A stretch of DNA of 64,000 nucleotides. It comes from Phoebastria nigripes (Eukaryota; Chordata; Aves; Procellariiformes; Diomedeidae). Below are positions 12,596 through 25,340 of this stretch, in pieces. A program made the position numbers and the translations under genes. The notes below the pieces were generated by a model that did not search any database, was not told where the DNA came from, and saw nothing but the letters and a program-made list of their open reading frames with translations. How positions within the stretch are numbered: the first letter of the stretch is position 1; each line of letters begins with the position of its first letter. The stretch is from NCBI GenBank assembly GCA_035582835.1, contig JAYKAV010001000.1:1538928-1602927 (forward strand), in the 5' to 3' direction.

Positions 12596-13829
12596 ACTGT
12601 AGAATATCATTATGTTCTGGGGCCAGAATCACGTTACCATAATCTTGGAAAGCTTTTTTTGTCAAGTGATTTTTTTTTTTTTTTATGTACTTCCCTTCTT
12701 AAAATGCCTATTATAGAAGTTTGTGCTACGTATTTTAGTTGATTCCCATTTTCATTTCTGATAGTTGGCTACTACCCTCCTGCTACTGTTTTGGTTTCTG
12801 TTTAGTTCTGGAAGAGGTTTGAGGAATGGGGGGTTGAGGGTAGAGGTAAGAAAGAGGTTCATTTTTGTATTTATTATGCCAGCTCTGTAAGAGACTTGAT
12901 CGCTTCAGCATTTCACCATTAGTTCGCAGCTCTGTTGCCATCCAAAAGCTGGGAGCGTTGTTAGAGATTGACAGTAATTTCAGAGGCTGTAAATAATGAG
13001 AAGAGGAGAAATATTTAATCTACTTTTAAGAGTTTCAACCTGAACATCCATGTAAAAGGTATGTAGTGTTACCAATTAAAGCTTTCAGAAACTAGGAAGA
13101 AGCAGTTACTCTTTACTGTGTTGCCTCCACTTAATTGCTTGGGAGAAAAATAGTTTGCGCTCGTGAAATTAATATATAAAAAGAGAGTCAACTTAAGGTT
13201 ACAAGGGCAGCTTGGTATTGCACAACTATTTAGTATTCAAAAGCAAATACTTGGCATTTCGAAAATATATTGTAGTGTAGTTTTAAAACAAAGTTGCTTT
13301 TTAATTGTATCTCAGAAATATATCTACACCCTCATTTCTTCCTCTGTTGTTGTCATGAGCAAGATTCAAATCTTCTCTCCATAGCAAAGATCTCTCCTTT
13401 GTGAATCAACAGTACGTAGATGGAAGTAATAGGCAGTTTATTTAGATGAAGCTAAAACCAAAGGTACCCTTTACAGAAGTCAGTGTAACAGTTTGCAGTC
13501 ACAGAAAAAGAACATTTCTGATCCTCCTTTCTCTAAAGTTACTGACAGGAAAAAATAGTGTAGCTGTGGTAATTGTGTACTTACTGCTGCACTATGTTGT
13601 GTAATTGTTACCTGTAAAGGTTTGTTTTGTTTAGTTTAGCTTTTTAAGTCGTGGATTGGTACGAAGGCATTCTGTTTTTAAGAATGAAGTATGTTTCAGT
13701 AATACTGTGCTGTATTTACTGTCAGAAATTTAGAAAGGTGTTTTGGAAACAGAATGAGCCTTCATAATTTATCAAGCAAAATATCATCAGTCTCTTGAGG
13801 GAATACAACAGAAAGTAGATGTCCCACTC

Positions 13830-13861
13830 TTTTTTTTTTTTTTTTTTTTNAAAAAAAAAAA
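13830..13861 (+). repeat. Poly-T / N / poly-A junction
   Basis: Twenty T (13830-13849), one ambiguous base, then eleven A (13851-13861) followed by an A-rich purine tract. A T-run facing an A-run across a single N looks like a place where the assembly could not read or join the repeat, rather than a natural boundary. Confidence 0.8.
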
Positions 13862-15038
13862 GAAAGAAAAAAAGTTCAGATTCCAGGCATCCTATATACA
13901 TGCTTTTGCCATCAGAGATACACACAAAATCAAATCTCTAGCTTCTTAAAGATGTCTTTACTCCAATCTTTTGGCAAAGATTTGGGCTATTTGATCTTCT
14001 CAAAAGACCTTGGTTTCTTTTCTTAGACCTTGCTGCAAGTAAAAGAATCCTGAAAAGAAAATGGTCTCCTGTGAATGCATTGCAAATAGAAATAGTTTCC
14101 TCTTTCTATTTTGAGCTCTATATCGAGTAGAGTAATCTTAGACTCTAGTTTGTCAGTNCTTTTTAATTATTCTCACCAGCATTTTCTAATCTGACCTGAG
14201 AGCCTTTTGGAGAAGAGAGGGACATCAGATGTCTTGTATTGTTTTGGTTTTTATTTGGTATTTGTTTTGGTTGAACTTAAATGTTTGGTATATTTATTTA
14301 TTTTTGATTGTGGTATGAGTAAGAATGCATTGGTTGTATTTTCAGCTTGATACATTTTTAATTTACGGCAAAGACAAGTAGAATTTAGTTTAGCCTTCTG
14401 TTTGTGAGTTGTTAATTTGAGTAAATAAAATTCCAAATAGTAAATAACAGTTAGTTGAAGATTACAGACTGTGTGCAAATGGAATAAATTTGTCAAAGTG
14501 TTTTAAAAATTTAAATAATCAGACAATTTGTAAAAGCAACAAAAAAATTTACGGGTGGGGGTGAGGGTTGCGTGTACTAAATTATTTCCTGCAAGCTGTT
14601 TACTTATATTTGTTCAGGATATAATCTAGTGTTTCAGACCAGATGCTATTCTTCAGAAAATGAGTTAGATATGAGAAAGATTATTTGGATTTAAGTTGTA
14701 CAATGGGGTGGCAATTACAATTGACTAGATGATTAAAAGGAAAAAAGAAATCTTCGAATCTAAACAAACAAGATAATGCAACTCTTTAACTGAAAGGGTG
14801 TTGAACTGTTCCCACAGTGTTGACTGACTCTAGAGAATAATTTGCCTCGCAGATTCAGTAATTTCACATGGATCTTCTTTACTCNGTCCTGCAATGTTTT
14901 CCTTGTTTAGAACTGTAGGAATCTTAATAAAAGAGTAGAAACACCACAGTAATATAAAGAAAAAAGGGACTTGGGAAAAGAATCTGGGCAGTTTCATATT
15001 CAATAAAGAAATACAAATCCAAAGCAAGATTCTGAGAA

Positions 15039-15056
15039 GGGAGGGGGGGCGGGGAG
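15039..15056 (+). repeat. G-rich tract
   Basis: G-runs of seven (15043-15049) and four (15051-15054), with shorter runs at both sides. The run spacing would allow a G-quadruplex on the plus strand. Confidence 0.6.
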
Positions 15057-17795
15057 TAGGAAAAGGAAAAAAAAAAGCCCACACCATAGATGCTCAAGTG
15101 TTCATTACCCAAATCTTTGCAGGAAGCGATTGAATAGAATTACCTACAAAGAGAATGTGGCATTTCAACATTATACAATCATGTTCCTCATGGCAGGTGA
15201 CATCTATCTCCTTGACGGAGACTGTATCTCAAAAATACATTCACCGAGCTGTCTATAAATTCAAATAAACCCTGCAATTTAATTTTCAACATATCCATAT
15301 GTTTGAGAATCAAGCTTTCAGCAGTTGAGTACAGTTTGTGTTGATACTACTGTACCCAATGAATAAGGAGGAAACAATGCAGTGCCACTGCAGCTATAGC
15401 CAGGTTTGGCAGGGGGCTGCAGGAGAGAAAGGATTCGTCCCAGTGTTCTGGGTCTAATTCAAGATCCAGTGAATAGAATTTCCCAGAAGTTCATCCTTTC
15501 TTGTTTGGTCAAACGCAACATTTTTCATGGTTTAGTTCATGTCATTACTTACTTAGAAACACAAAGAACCAAATGTGTCATTGTGTACCATGGAAATGCA
15601 GCCAAGAATCTTTTAAGATAAAATAAAACCTTTAATTCTTTAAGAAAAATAATACAGTAGAATGCGCATTCATTTAACTTCTTAAGTATATATTTTCAGA
15701 ATATCTGATCAGTTATATTATGTGCAAGAGAGAGAACACCTGAGACAGCTGCTGTAACAAAAGGAGAAATGCAGTAGTTATTTTTTGGTTTTCAAAAAGG
15801 CATTTCCAAAATAAGTCTCATTCCTTTGTGCATGTCTGATTGTATTTTTGCTAATGAAAAATATTATCTTCTTATAAGCTATATGAGGGCTGAAGGAACA
15901 GCTTGAAATAATGAACGAACGAGTACAGATTTTAACTGAGGATTCATTTGCTCTCCTGGAATATGACAGGTACCGTAAGTTAAAAAATGTAGTCTTATGA
16001 TGGTATGTCTATTCACACAGTCAGTAGGATCCATGAGAGTGTGTTGGGATCAGCCATAAAATTCCTAATAGCTTAAAGCATTTGAAGATTCTGACAGTAA
16101 TCAGCAGCAGAGCTACAGAATATTGACTGGGGTATCAAGTGCTCAGTGGTTTCATTCCAAGTTTTTGGTGCAACCCGTAGCTCTATAGTGCTAATGTGAA
16201 ATTTTGGGTTGAAGCACACCAGAACAAAAGCTGTTAGCTTGACTATCTATTAGGTCTAGATTGGGCCTGACACGACAAACCTAAAAGGGGAAGGCAAAAA
16301 CACATCCTACATGTCTTGCTCTACCAAGATCTTAGTGTTGGGAGGACGTGTGAATTCAAATCAGTTCACCCACTTGTGTGCTCCCCAAGACAGATAACCA
16401 CAGGCAGAGTTTTGACTACATTGTGTGAATAAAAAAGGAGCAAGGAACACCCTCCATTCAGTGAGGTGGACTGGTCTCACTAGGTCTCAAACTTTACTCA
16501 GATAGTCTGGAAATGTCAGATTCTGTTCAACTCGGCAGTCAGGAACCTAACCTGTGACATACAATTGCAAAAGTATTTTTGGTGACATACTTAGCTTTTA
16601 TAGAGCTGGCAAAGTATTGTCTCACATTTTGCCACTGGTATTTAAGGTTTCTGTCTTCATTTGCATACTTCAACCTTTTAAAGGCCAGAGCTGGGATGTG
16701 TCAGACTTCTAGAACAATGAACATTTGTACAACACAGAGTGAATTTGGGTGCTAAAATGAGTAAGAGTCAGTACTCAGGTTCTCCAGGGTCAGCTCTTTT
16801 CATCTGGGAGAACATGACGATCTCCCATCAGACCATTAGTGGTTACGTCATAGGTAAGAAGATACTAATTTTTAATGTCTTGGATCATATTATACTATTT
16901 CTGTTCTTCAGTAACAAACTTTCTGAGGTGTCCAAAAGTGCCAAAAGTTTGTTACTGATAACTCTTAAGACTATAATGGTCGGTACATTCAATAAATTTT
17001 CCCTGCCAGGTATATATTTAATCACTTTTTTTTTAATAGAGGAGAATTTGGTGTTGAATATTTTGGTACATCTAACATTAAGAAGTTAGATATGCATAGC
17101 TAGCTAATAAATTATGAAAACACATATTTAGATGACCTGATGTTAAGATACATGTTTTCATGTCATCTTCATACTCATATTGTGAGGTGTTCAGATTTGA
17201 ACCCTGGCCACTGATATTTTTTGAGATAATAGAACTATGTTGACTTATCCTGCCAAGCATATGGTCCTTGAATTTGTGGAAGTTTCTGCATAATGTTTCA
17301 GTAAACTTTTCACTGATGTTAGATAGAAGGATTTTGTTGTGGAACAACTACACGGATAGTTTAGCTTATTCACATCTAACACAGAGCCTTCTTAGATTTT
17401 TTTTTTTTTTTTTTAAAGGTGCTAAATTATTTTAGAAGAAATTAATTAATTGTAGTCCTTGAAAACAGTCCTGTAATGTGCAGTTACATTGTAATCAGCT
17501 GCAATTTTCTAATCTTTCAATTTTTGTCAGCCAGGATCCATCCATATGTATAGGAATTTTCTTAAGTCTTCTGTTATTGTTGTTTGTTCTTTTTTCAGAA
17601 ATATTTTAACTAAAAAACAAGGGAGCAAANGTTTAAAAAAAAAAATGCAGTTGTGTAGCTTTGAAAATTTATTGCACAGCTGGGGGCATTTAAAGAACTT
17701 AATTAACAAGCTCCAGCCTTAACATTCTCTCTCTTTAAGGGAAAAAAAAATCAGTTAAGGTTTGTCCAATTAAATTTTAGGAGAGTTTGTTGATT

Positions 17796-17821
17796 AAAAA
17801 AAAAAAAAAAAAAAAAAAAAA
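17796..17821 (+). repeat. Poly-A tract (26 nt) with ATTAAA 21 nt upstream
   Basis: Twenty-six A. The variant poly-A signal ATTAAA sits at 17769-17774, about 21 nt before the run, the spacing expected at the 3' end of a reverse-transcribed mRNA. I did not recognise a gene in the sequence before it or find a target-site duplication, so a retrocopy end is only a possibility. Confidence 0.55.
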
Positions 17822-17899
17822 GCTGTGATTGTAAGCTTACAGTTTAAAAAGAGAAGCTCCAGAATAATGAAAACTGATTAATTCAGTGGAAAGCTGTTC

Positions 17900-18690
17900 T
17901 GTGCATAGTTTCCACAAACTCATAAGCACTTGGGCATTTTTAGCCCAAATTTAATTATAGCCTTTGATAATCAGGCTTCGCTCAAAAGAAATCCCCTTCT
18001 TCCCATAATACTTGATGATGTAATGCTCTATTATAACCCAGAACTCTTCCCCCAGCACCAAAAACAAGCCGTCTTCATGTCAATGGAAAAAAAAGGTGAC
18101 CTCTCCTCTCGGAGTTTTACATTTCATGTTCTGCAAACTGATATAGATCATCCAAGGCTGTGTTGGTTTTTGGGGGTCTTTTTGTTGTGTTGTGGGTTGG
18201 GGTTTTTTTGGGTTTGTTTTTTTGTTGGTTTTTTTTTTTTTAATTTGCTACTGGCTGAAAACAGCTAATAAAGGCTCAGTTCAAAGCCGTCTATTTCTTA
18301 GTGGGGGGGAAAAGATGTTATTCTGACATCATTGCTCTGAATGAGCAGCCTGCGGTTCATACAGTATACGCTCCCCTGGAATGACAAATTTTCTGCCTTT
18401 TTCTTGGGGGGAATGTTCAGGCAAAAGGAAAAAATGCATAAGAGAAGCAAAGAAAATTCATTTGTATAAGCTGGCCCCCCTACTGTGGAATTTTCAATTA
18501 TATATATCTAATTATGGCTGTCAGTTGATGAATTGAGAAAAGACATTTTTTGTCCCCCCTCCTTTTTTTTGTCTCTTCGTCATCTCTTCTGTTAGAATGA
18601 TTATAGCACACTTACACAACTAATTGCCTTACTGCTTATTAGTGATACAATTATGCAGGCCAGACTCCTTGTGTGAACAACCATCTGCAG
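17900..18690. promoter_or_regulatory. Candidate conserved non-coding element, homeodomain-motif rich
   Basis: One of the most enhancer-like blocks in the window. Within about 170 bp it carries CAATTA...CTAATTA around 18495-18514, a MEIS-like CTGTCA at 18518-18523, GATGAATTG just after, CTAATTGC at 18620-18627 and CAATTATGC at 18648-18656. An earlier sub-block (17930-18060) also has a balanced, non-repetitive texture, separated by the GT-rich tract listed next. Paired TAAT sites with TALE-type motifs are typical of developmental enhancers. No orthologous sequence was compared. Confidence 0.42.
18160..18241 (+). repeat. G/T-rich low-complexity tract
   Basis: About 80 nt made almost only of G and T (GTT, GGTT and T-runs), ending in a T homopolymer. 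The strand composition is strongly skewed and probably slippage-derived. It splits the candidate regulatory block around it. Confidence 0.75.
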
Positions 18691-21600
18691 AGAAAAAAAA
18701 AGTGACACTATTCAAAACTATCCATAATTTAACCAATGTTATTCCAATGCACTGAGCTCAGACAATTGTTGGGCCTTCATATTTCATACGCACCCTGGAA
18801 AAAAAAGGTTGTGGGTTTTTTCTTTTTTTCCCTCTCTTTCTCTCTTTTTCTCTGTGCACTGATTCACCTCTTTAGACCCACTGTGAATTGGAAAGAAAGG
18901 AAGAGAAAAAAAGTGCTTCATATGTCAACAAAAAGGAGGGAAGTGAAGCATGGCTAATGCCCATTCCTCTTGTGGGCAATTTTTCTTCAAATTTTATACT
19001 AATAGGCATTTTTTTCTGCTTTAGAAACAGTTGAGAAAGTGCAGATGTCCTGACCACAGAAATCTGTGTATGTACATTTGTTGGCTTTTAAATGGTTTTA
19101 AAGCAACTGATGTACAACACAGAGCAGAGTAGAAAGTTTGTAGTGCATGTAATTGGTTCTTAGGAGAATGTGAAATGAATGTCTTTATATCACAGCTCCC
19201 AGAGTGGTAGGTGTTAGAAACCAAACAGGTGAAAACGCAGGAGTCAAAACAAAGCTTTGTGTGTTGCTGATTAAGCTAATGTGGAATATTTAAATGTCTA
19301 AAAGATACTACTTTTAAGTAGTAGCTTAGAGATAATGTCAAAATGGCTGCTGGGGAAGGGGGGCGGAGAATAGCTTTATTTTTGTCATTTACCTTAGTTT
19401 CTCTGTATGGTTGTACTTGTCAAGTCTCTGAAATGTCAGTCTACTGTTACTGTATTTTCAGGATAAGTAGGAAGAAAGTAAGTTGTTGTGGAAACCAGAA
19501 TTTCTTTTTCTTTTTTATAAGTCAGAATGAGAATACAGAAACATACTTAGGAAGAAAGAGCAAAACTTTTGTGTCAGTCCCTCTCAACATGTGTTGCAGA
19601 AGGCTCGTAATTCTTTTGGCTTACTAGAATGTAGTCTGACTGTAAAATAAGGAAGAATGAAGACATTTACGATCAGTCTTGGAAGTACAGTTACAATTGT
19701 CTTGGAGATACAGATAAAAATGCACAGTTCTTATATTTCCAGGCTTTTAAAAATATTAGTGTCTATGTCAAGGAGAAGCCATCAGATGGCTTGAAAGAGG
19801 AAACTTGCCATTCCCTCATGATTCTCTCCACTCTTTCTAGTGCTGTTTGACTGTCATCCTTACAGCAAATATAGACTGAAGTATACACATTTATGCTTTT
19901 GCTTGTACTTCTAGAACTTTTTGGCTCTATAAGTGAGTGTTCTGATATAAGCTTTGGCCTGGATTTGGACCTCTGGATCTTGGAGACTTAGGGTTTAGAA
20001 ATTTAGTTCTTTATCCTGATTCATTCAGAGTAAGTGTAGTGTCATTTATCTGTAACAATTTTAATGCAGTGCCCTGTTATTGTGAGCATGCCTATTAGAA
20101 CAAGAATGAGCTCTATTTGTCTTCAAATAGGATTCCTGCAGTTTTGTTCATGGAGTCTCTGAGGGGGCTCCTTTAATCTCAGTGATTTAAATACACGTTC
20201 AAAACTGAGAACTCCAAATTCCTTAAAAATGGCATACTTCTAATGTTCAATTTATATGAGGGGGGAGTTACAAATCCAGCTTCTAATGATTATAGTCCTG
20301 AACTTCTCAACCTTGGGTCCTGTGAGCTACGACAGGAAGGAAGAGAAGCACTGCCTTGCAAATTCATGTTTTACTTATGCCTCAGTTTCATGGAATGGGC
20401 CATTTCCACTTTCAAATAGTTTTGGCGTTTTTTTTTCAGGACATGCATCTAAGTGGCATAGTGAAGGACTGTGCTTCTGCAGTTTGTCTAATGGTGGTGT
20501 TATGCGCTGTGTGATTTCTTTCATCTTCGGTATATCAGTACAAGAGTTCCTAATAATGCCAATAAGACTCTTGCATTGGAAAAGCTTGTAGGCTGGAAGT
20601 TAATGTGTTCTTGAGGGTATTCAAGTTTACCTCACCAATACTATCTGTGATACAAAAGCTGAGTAACTCCATTTTGGTCTTTCCTTTCTGTTCTGGAAAN
20701 TAAACCCTATTTTTCTGCATTCTGAAATTACAGCCTAAATCATAGGAATAATAGTGCACATGGTTAATTGTTCAGTACCTCATAGAATACTTGCATACCA
20801 AAACACCTTGTGTTTCTGACTGTGAAATGTACTATTAATACTTCAGGCAACCTGACCTTCTAAGCAGCTTTACAGATTTTCTTCTTCGCTTAAGTATGGA
20901 TGACAAAATATCTTTGAGCTGTCCCAGCTCTGTAATAACCGGTGCATTGCTCCCAGCAGTTAAGAGTTGTGATGCCTTATGTTCCTCTCAAAGCATGTAT
21001 TTTTGGTACTCTGTAGAGAGAAAAATAGACAATCTAATTGTGCAGATCAAAAAAAACCCCAAACTTCTGATCAATATGGTATGACGAAACGTCTGGAAAT
21101 CATCTGGGCATCGCATACCTGAACACTGGCGATCTCAAAAGGCAGATTAAGACTTTGTGATGTTATAGCCTATTTCATAGTTCCTGGAACCTTCCCCATG
21201 ATGTTATAGTGGTTGTGGCAATAAAAACTTCATTGAACAACAAGAAGGACAAAAACGATGGCAGTATTTAAAAATTGTATCATCATGCATGCATGCAAGG
21301 CAGCTGAAGTATGCAAAGACAGCTTTAATGCTGGCATATCCCACACTTTGTGTTCCTTACTTAGCATGCTTCAGAATTTTTTTGGATAATTTCTTGTGTG
21401 CATGTCTAGACTGCCTTGAAGCAATCTAAGTGCAGTATAACATGTAACTTCACATAAGCTTATTTATCTGCCAAAAGCATACTCTGCAAGTAGATTATTT
21501 TCTCTTTACTGGTTTTATCTCTTTCCTTTCCCACTCCTAAAAAACATACAAAGCAAACACAGGCTTAATAGGTGCCAACTATGGGGATGTGTTAAAAAGT

Positions 21601-21860
21601 NCTACTGCAGCATTTCCTTGCACTTTGTGAAGACTCAGAGAAAATGGTTCCACAAAGGGGCTGGAGGTGTGACAATGGCTGAAGGACAGTTATTTAAACA
21701 CTATTCTTTACCACCGGAAGCTAACTCTTAAACTTATTCAGTATCTGTGCTACTAAAATATTTATTGAATTTAATTACTTAGAGACTGTCAGGAAGAATT
21801 AGCCATAGGAACCTTCTCATTTGCAAAGAACTTACACTAATAAAAAAAGCAAACAAAAAC

Positions 21861-21884
21861 GAGAGAGAGAGAGAGAGAGAGAGA
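21861..21884 (+). repeat. (GA)12 microsatellite
   Basis: Twelve perfect GA units preceded by an A-rich stretch. Length variation between individuals would be expected. Confidence 0.95.
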
Positions 21885-23259
21885 ACAAGCATGGAGGTGC
21901 ATATATGCCTGGTATCATTTCAGATAGCTCAAGGTTTTCCAGAGGAGTTCTCCATGTATTTTAGAAACAGTCTAGAAAAGTGGGTAGGGCACACTCTCGT
22001 GACGTGGGAAATCTTGGGGGTTTTGCTTGTTCTATTTTGTAATTTAGGACGTGAACTTCCAAAGTTTCTAAAATTTTGATGAATACTTCTGATCACCAAG
22101 CTGCTGAGTAGGCTAGATGTCATGCTTTCTGTCAGTTTTTTCATGGTAAATGACAGAAGGTATTAGTTTTGTTTCTCATTGAAAAGCAGCATAATTCAAG
22201 GTCTTAATTTTTCATGAAACAGATGCCTTGTTCCCTGCTGAGCCCTGCTGCTAAGGAGGTGTGCTGCTTTTCTGAGTTCCATTATCATCCAAATGCCTCT
22301 TCTTGGGTCTCCAATAATTTCTGTGATGCACCCTAATGGTTTTGTGTTTTGAAGAAATCCAGTGGATATGCATGGAATTCATAAATGCACTTAGCTGTTC
22401 CTGCAAATCGTATGATTTTAACATCTTTTAGAGGGTGTTGGGTTACTTCCTTTGCAATCCACTTCAATGTACAGAAACTTTCATAGGAAACATTGGATTG
22501 TAAGGGACCTCCATTCTCTTCAGCTTCAGCTAGTGAGTTGGAAACATACAGGAATAATCACAAGCTGATATTTTACTTGCCATTTTCTCCTCCTCTGTAG
22601 ATAATAAATTAATTATCTATAAAGCATGCTTCACAGTCCTTCTAGTTTCTGGTATTACACTGGGAACCAGCCTTGCAAATGTATACACATTTGCTGTCTG
22701 CAGTTTTGAACTTTTCCCTATGGATTTCGTGCTGCTTCTATGGAGTTCCATGCACACTGGGTAGTAACTCAGTTGCATCAATGGGAAACATGTTTGGCTC
22801 TGCAGAGTTTTCTTCCCCATACTGCTTCTGTGTGCTATTTGTGGGGATGGATAGTCAGACTGGGAACAGGAAAGTCTGTTTTGCCACTGTACTATGAAAA
22901 GCTACTGTCAGGGTTTATGATCTGGTCCTACATAATATATTAGAATAATTGAGAAGTAGAATAAAAATATACGTGACTTTGTGTGAAGGGGGGGGTTGGA
23001 AGAATGGGTTTTGAGGTAAAAATAAACTGCTGAACCAAACAAAAATCTCCATCTCTTTTGACTCAAAATCACTAAGATTACATAAAATGTGAGAGGCTCA
23101 AGTTCTCTCTGGTGAGGGAACTTTCAGGTGTTCACTTAGCTTTATGGAAATGATTCTAAAAGACTCCTAAATATGTACTTATATTCTGAGGTAAAATTTT
23201 GTATTTCACTGAATTAGATCTTCAGAGCATTTTCACGGAAATTTTTTCCTTGATTCCTG

Positions 23260-23276
23260 CCCCCCCCCCCCCCCCC
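23260..23276 (+). repeat. Poly-C tract (17 nt)
   Basis: Seventeen uninterrupted C, then ACC. The minus strand therefore has a 17-G run able to form a G-quadruplex. C/G homopolymers of this length are uncommon and prone to length error. Confidence 0.9.
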
Positions 23277-24392
23277 ACCTTGGCTTTGAAGAGGATACAA
23301 CAAATACATGAAGCAAACTGATTAAACAATTTTTCTTTTTTTTTCACCAAAGATAAGAACTTTTCTGCACAATTCTTATGCAAGAAGTGTTCAAGAATGT
23401 TTCCCATAAATAATGTCAAAGTGGCTTGAGGTAGGTATAAAGTAAATAAAGTAGCTGACAAAAGACGGAATGTTAGAATTTGGGCAAGAAAATTCCAGGA
23501 ATGACTCTGCTAGCAGAAGAATTGAGTCTTTCACTTCAGCAATTTTTTTATTTTGAATTTTTTAAAAAAAGTAAAAAGGAAAACTAAAAAATAGTTACCA
23601 TTGCCAAGTATCTATCCCTGAGAGTTTAAGTAGGAGTCTGAACCCTAGAGCAGAGGCACAGAAAGTTGATTGCTTTAACTTTGTCTAAGAAAAGAAACTT
23701 ACTGTTACCTGCAACTTTTTAATGTATTTCAATATCTGTCAACTCTTCTCAGTTTAAAACAACTCTTACAAAAGCTTTATTATGGTATTATTTACAAATA
23801 TTCTTCTTGTTAAAGCAACTTCATCTAGTACTAGAAGAAATTAAATTGTACAAGTTTACGTGTACTACCCAGTGTCAGAGGATTTAAATGAGGATGTATT
23901 TGGCCTGTAATTTTTTGTACTGCAGCAGTAATTCTGCCATAGCCTCTGGAGTATGACATTCAAAACTAAATTACATTAAGATCATTATTTTTGCCATAAG
24001 AGTTGTAACAATTTCCATAACCTTTGAAACAAATGGTATAAAATTATGAGAATAAACATATTCCCGGACTATTTTGAGTGATATATTACCTATATGAAAG
24101 AAGCCATTTCTGATGTTTAGTTTTTTAAGACCTTACAAAAGTATAGCAAGATCCACTGATTTGGATATTCATCTAAACTGAAGTTAAATGAAGATTAGCT
24201 GTAAAATATATTTTTTTTTTAATCAGCAAGATTAACTGCTGAAGCAAATATAGCTGTTGACATGGCAGGTTTGCCATCACTTCTTCAAAGTAGATGGTCG
24301 TGATAGTTCATTTCTGACTTATAAATGTATTAATGCACCTTTTGTAGGAAAGATCTCCAAAAGTAGCAGCATGACAAGATTAAATATCAGGA

Positions 24393-24412
24393 GGGGTGTG
24401 GGGGGCGGGGGG
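24393..24412 (+). repeat. G-rich tract, G-quadruplex candidate
   Basis: G-runs of four (24393-24396), six (24400-24405) and six (24407-24412) with very short spacers; each six-run can supply two triplets, so four G-triplets are available on the plus strand. Confidence 0.65.
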
Positions 24413-24428
24413 AATGAGTTATAAGTGT

Positions 24429-24448
24429 GTGTATATATGTATATACAC
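24429..24448 (+). repeat. Near-perfect AT/GT palindrome
   Basis: The 20-mer gtgtatatatgtatatacac differs from its reverse complement only at one symmetric pair near the centre. A related 'gtatatacac' recurs at 24471-24480. This is a (TG)n/(TA)n microsatellite that could extrude as a cruciform. Confidence 0.7.
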
Positions 24449-24879
24449 ATAGTCTGTTATGCATTTACATGTATATACACAACCATCTATACAGTATTCC
24501 CTGCGTGCTGCCTTTAGCTTTTCACTTGTGTTCTGTTTTTCTGAGGTGGCAGTCTGTAAACCAAATCAACCCCAAGTGAATTTGTATGACCCTATGTTAA
24601 ATCTTTGAAAGCATTTAATAAATAAAAAACTACACACCCTCCTCCCAGAATCTCTGATGTTAGAACATGTACAATGAGATACATAGTTACTTTTGATAAA
24701 TCAGACAGTGCATTTCTTTTTCCCCCAATGTTTTTAATTTTCATGTAGACCAGATCTAATCTGGGGACTGACATGATTATACCAACACAGGAACCTTAAA
24801 GAAGTCATGTGCTGTCACCGGTATTAAAGTGGGGGGAAGAAAAAAATCATGGCAAGTGAAATAACTTGCTTTGGTTGAG

Positions 24880-25340
24880 AAATCACTCAGCCTGTCATTA
24901 TTTTACACAACCAAATACAGTGCTGGCCATAATCTGCTGCCTTTCAAGTAGGAAAAAATACATTACTTATGCAGTGAATGTTTTTAATGTAACAAAGAGA
25001 AGGAATAAAAATGCCTTACAACAGTTTTATTAAAAACAAATTCCCACAGTAAATACATATACACTCTGGTACCATGGTGAAACAGCCAAAGACATCACTG
25101 TTAAGTGCTATGGGAAGTACTTATAAATTACTTGAAATAAAAAACATTGTTGCCTGGACATCAGGGTTGAAATGCTGCAGTTTGTAATAAATTAACACAG
25201 AACTTCACTTCCCCTCCTCTAACAAAGCAGCCATTTGTCTGAATAACCCACATTCAGCTGTGAGTTATATTTTCACAACTGCAACTGCATTCATTTGCAA
25301 ATCATTCTCCAGTTTTAATGCTCAAGTTTTAAATACCTTA
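24880..25340. promoter_or_regulatory. Candidate conserved non-coding element
   Basis: Contains a CAGCTG E-box at 25255-25260 and the palindromic octamer-type site ATTTGCAAAT at 25293-25302, about 33 nt apart, plus several TTTATTA/TAATAAA words. An E-box near a POU octamer is a pairing often met in neural enhancers; that reading is inference. Non-repetitive texture supports a functional non-coding block, but conservation was not tested. Confidence 0.33.

Larger units (their letters stand above)
9795..17899. other. Long non-coding stretch, no gene seen
   Basis: Eight kilobases of AT-rich DNA without a recognisable exon. It holds a perfect small hairpin (12575-12595), a T-run/N/A-run junction (13830-13861), a G-rich tract (15039-15056), and homopolymers including 15 T at 12670-12684, 18 T at 17397-17414 and 26 A at 17796-17821. 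Frames of 60-116 codons occur on both strands and match nothing I know. Single ambiguous bases sit at 13850, 14158, 14885 and 17630. Confidence 0.6.
18691..24879. other. Non-coding stretch, no gene seen
   Basis: AT-rich DNA with a (GA)12 microsatellite, a 17-nt C-run, a G-rich tract and an AT palindrome, listed separately. Ambiguous bases occur at 20700 and 21601. Frames of 60-111 codons on both strands match no known family. Confidence 0.6.

Noticed and set aside
16739..17089. 116-codon frame with a GTAAG donor-like site near 16855
   Set aside because: The upstream acceptor is weak, the frame runs straight through the donor, and the translation matches no family.
17190..17275. tRNA B-box-like GGTTCAAATC on the minus strand
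   Set aside because: There is no matching A-box at the right spacing and no acceptor stem or cloverleaf.
22490..22530. 'taagggacctccattctctt', slightly like the CR1 3' block
   Set aside because: Only a few bases agree, and neither the terminal 8-bp repeats nor the rest of the CR1 3' region follows.
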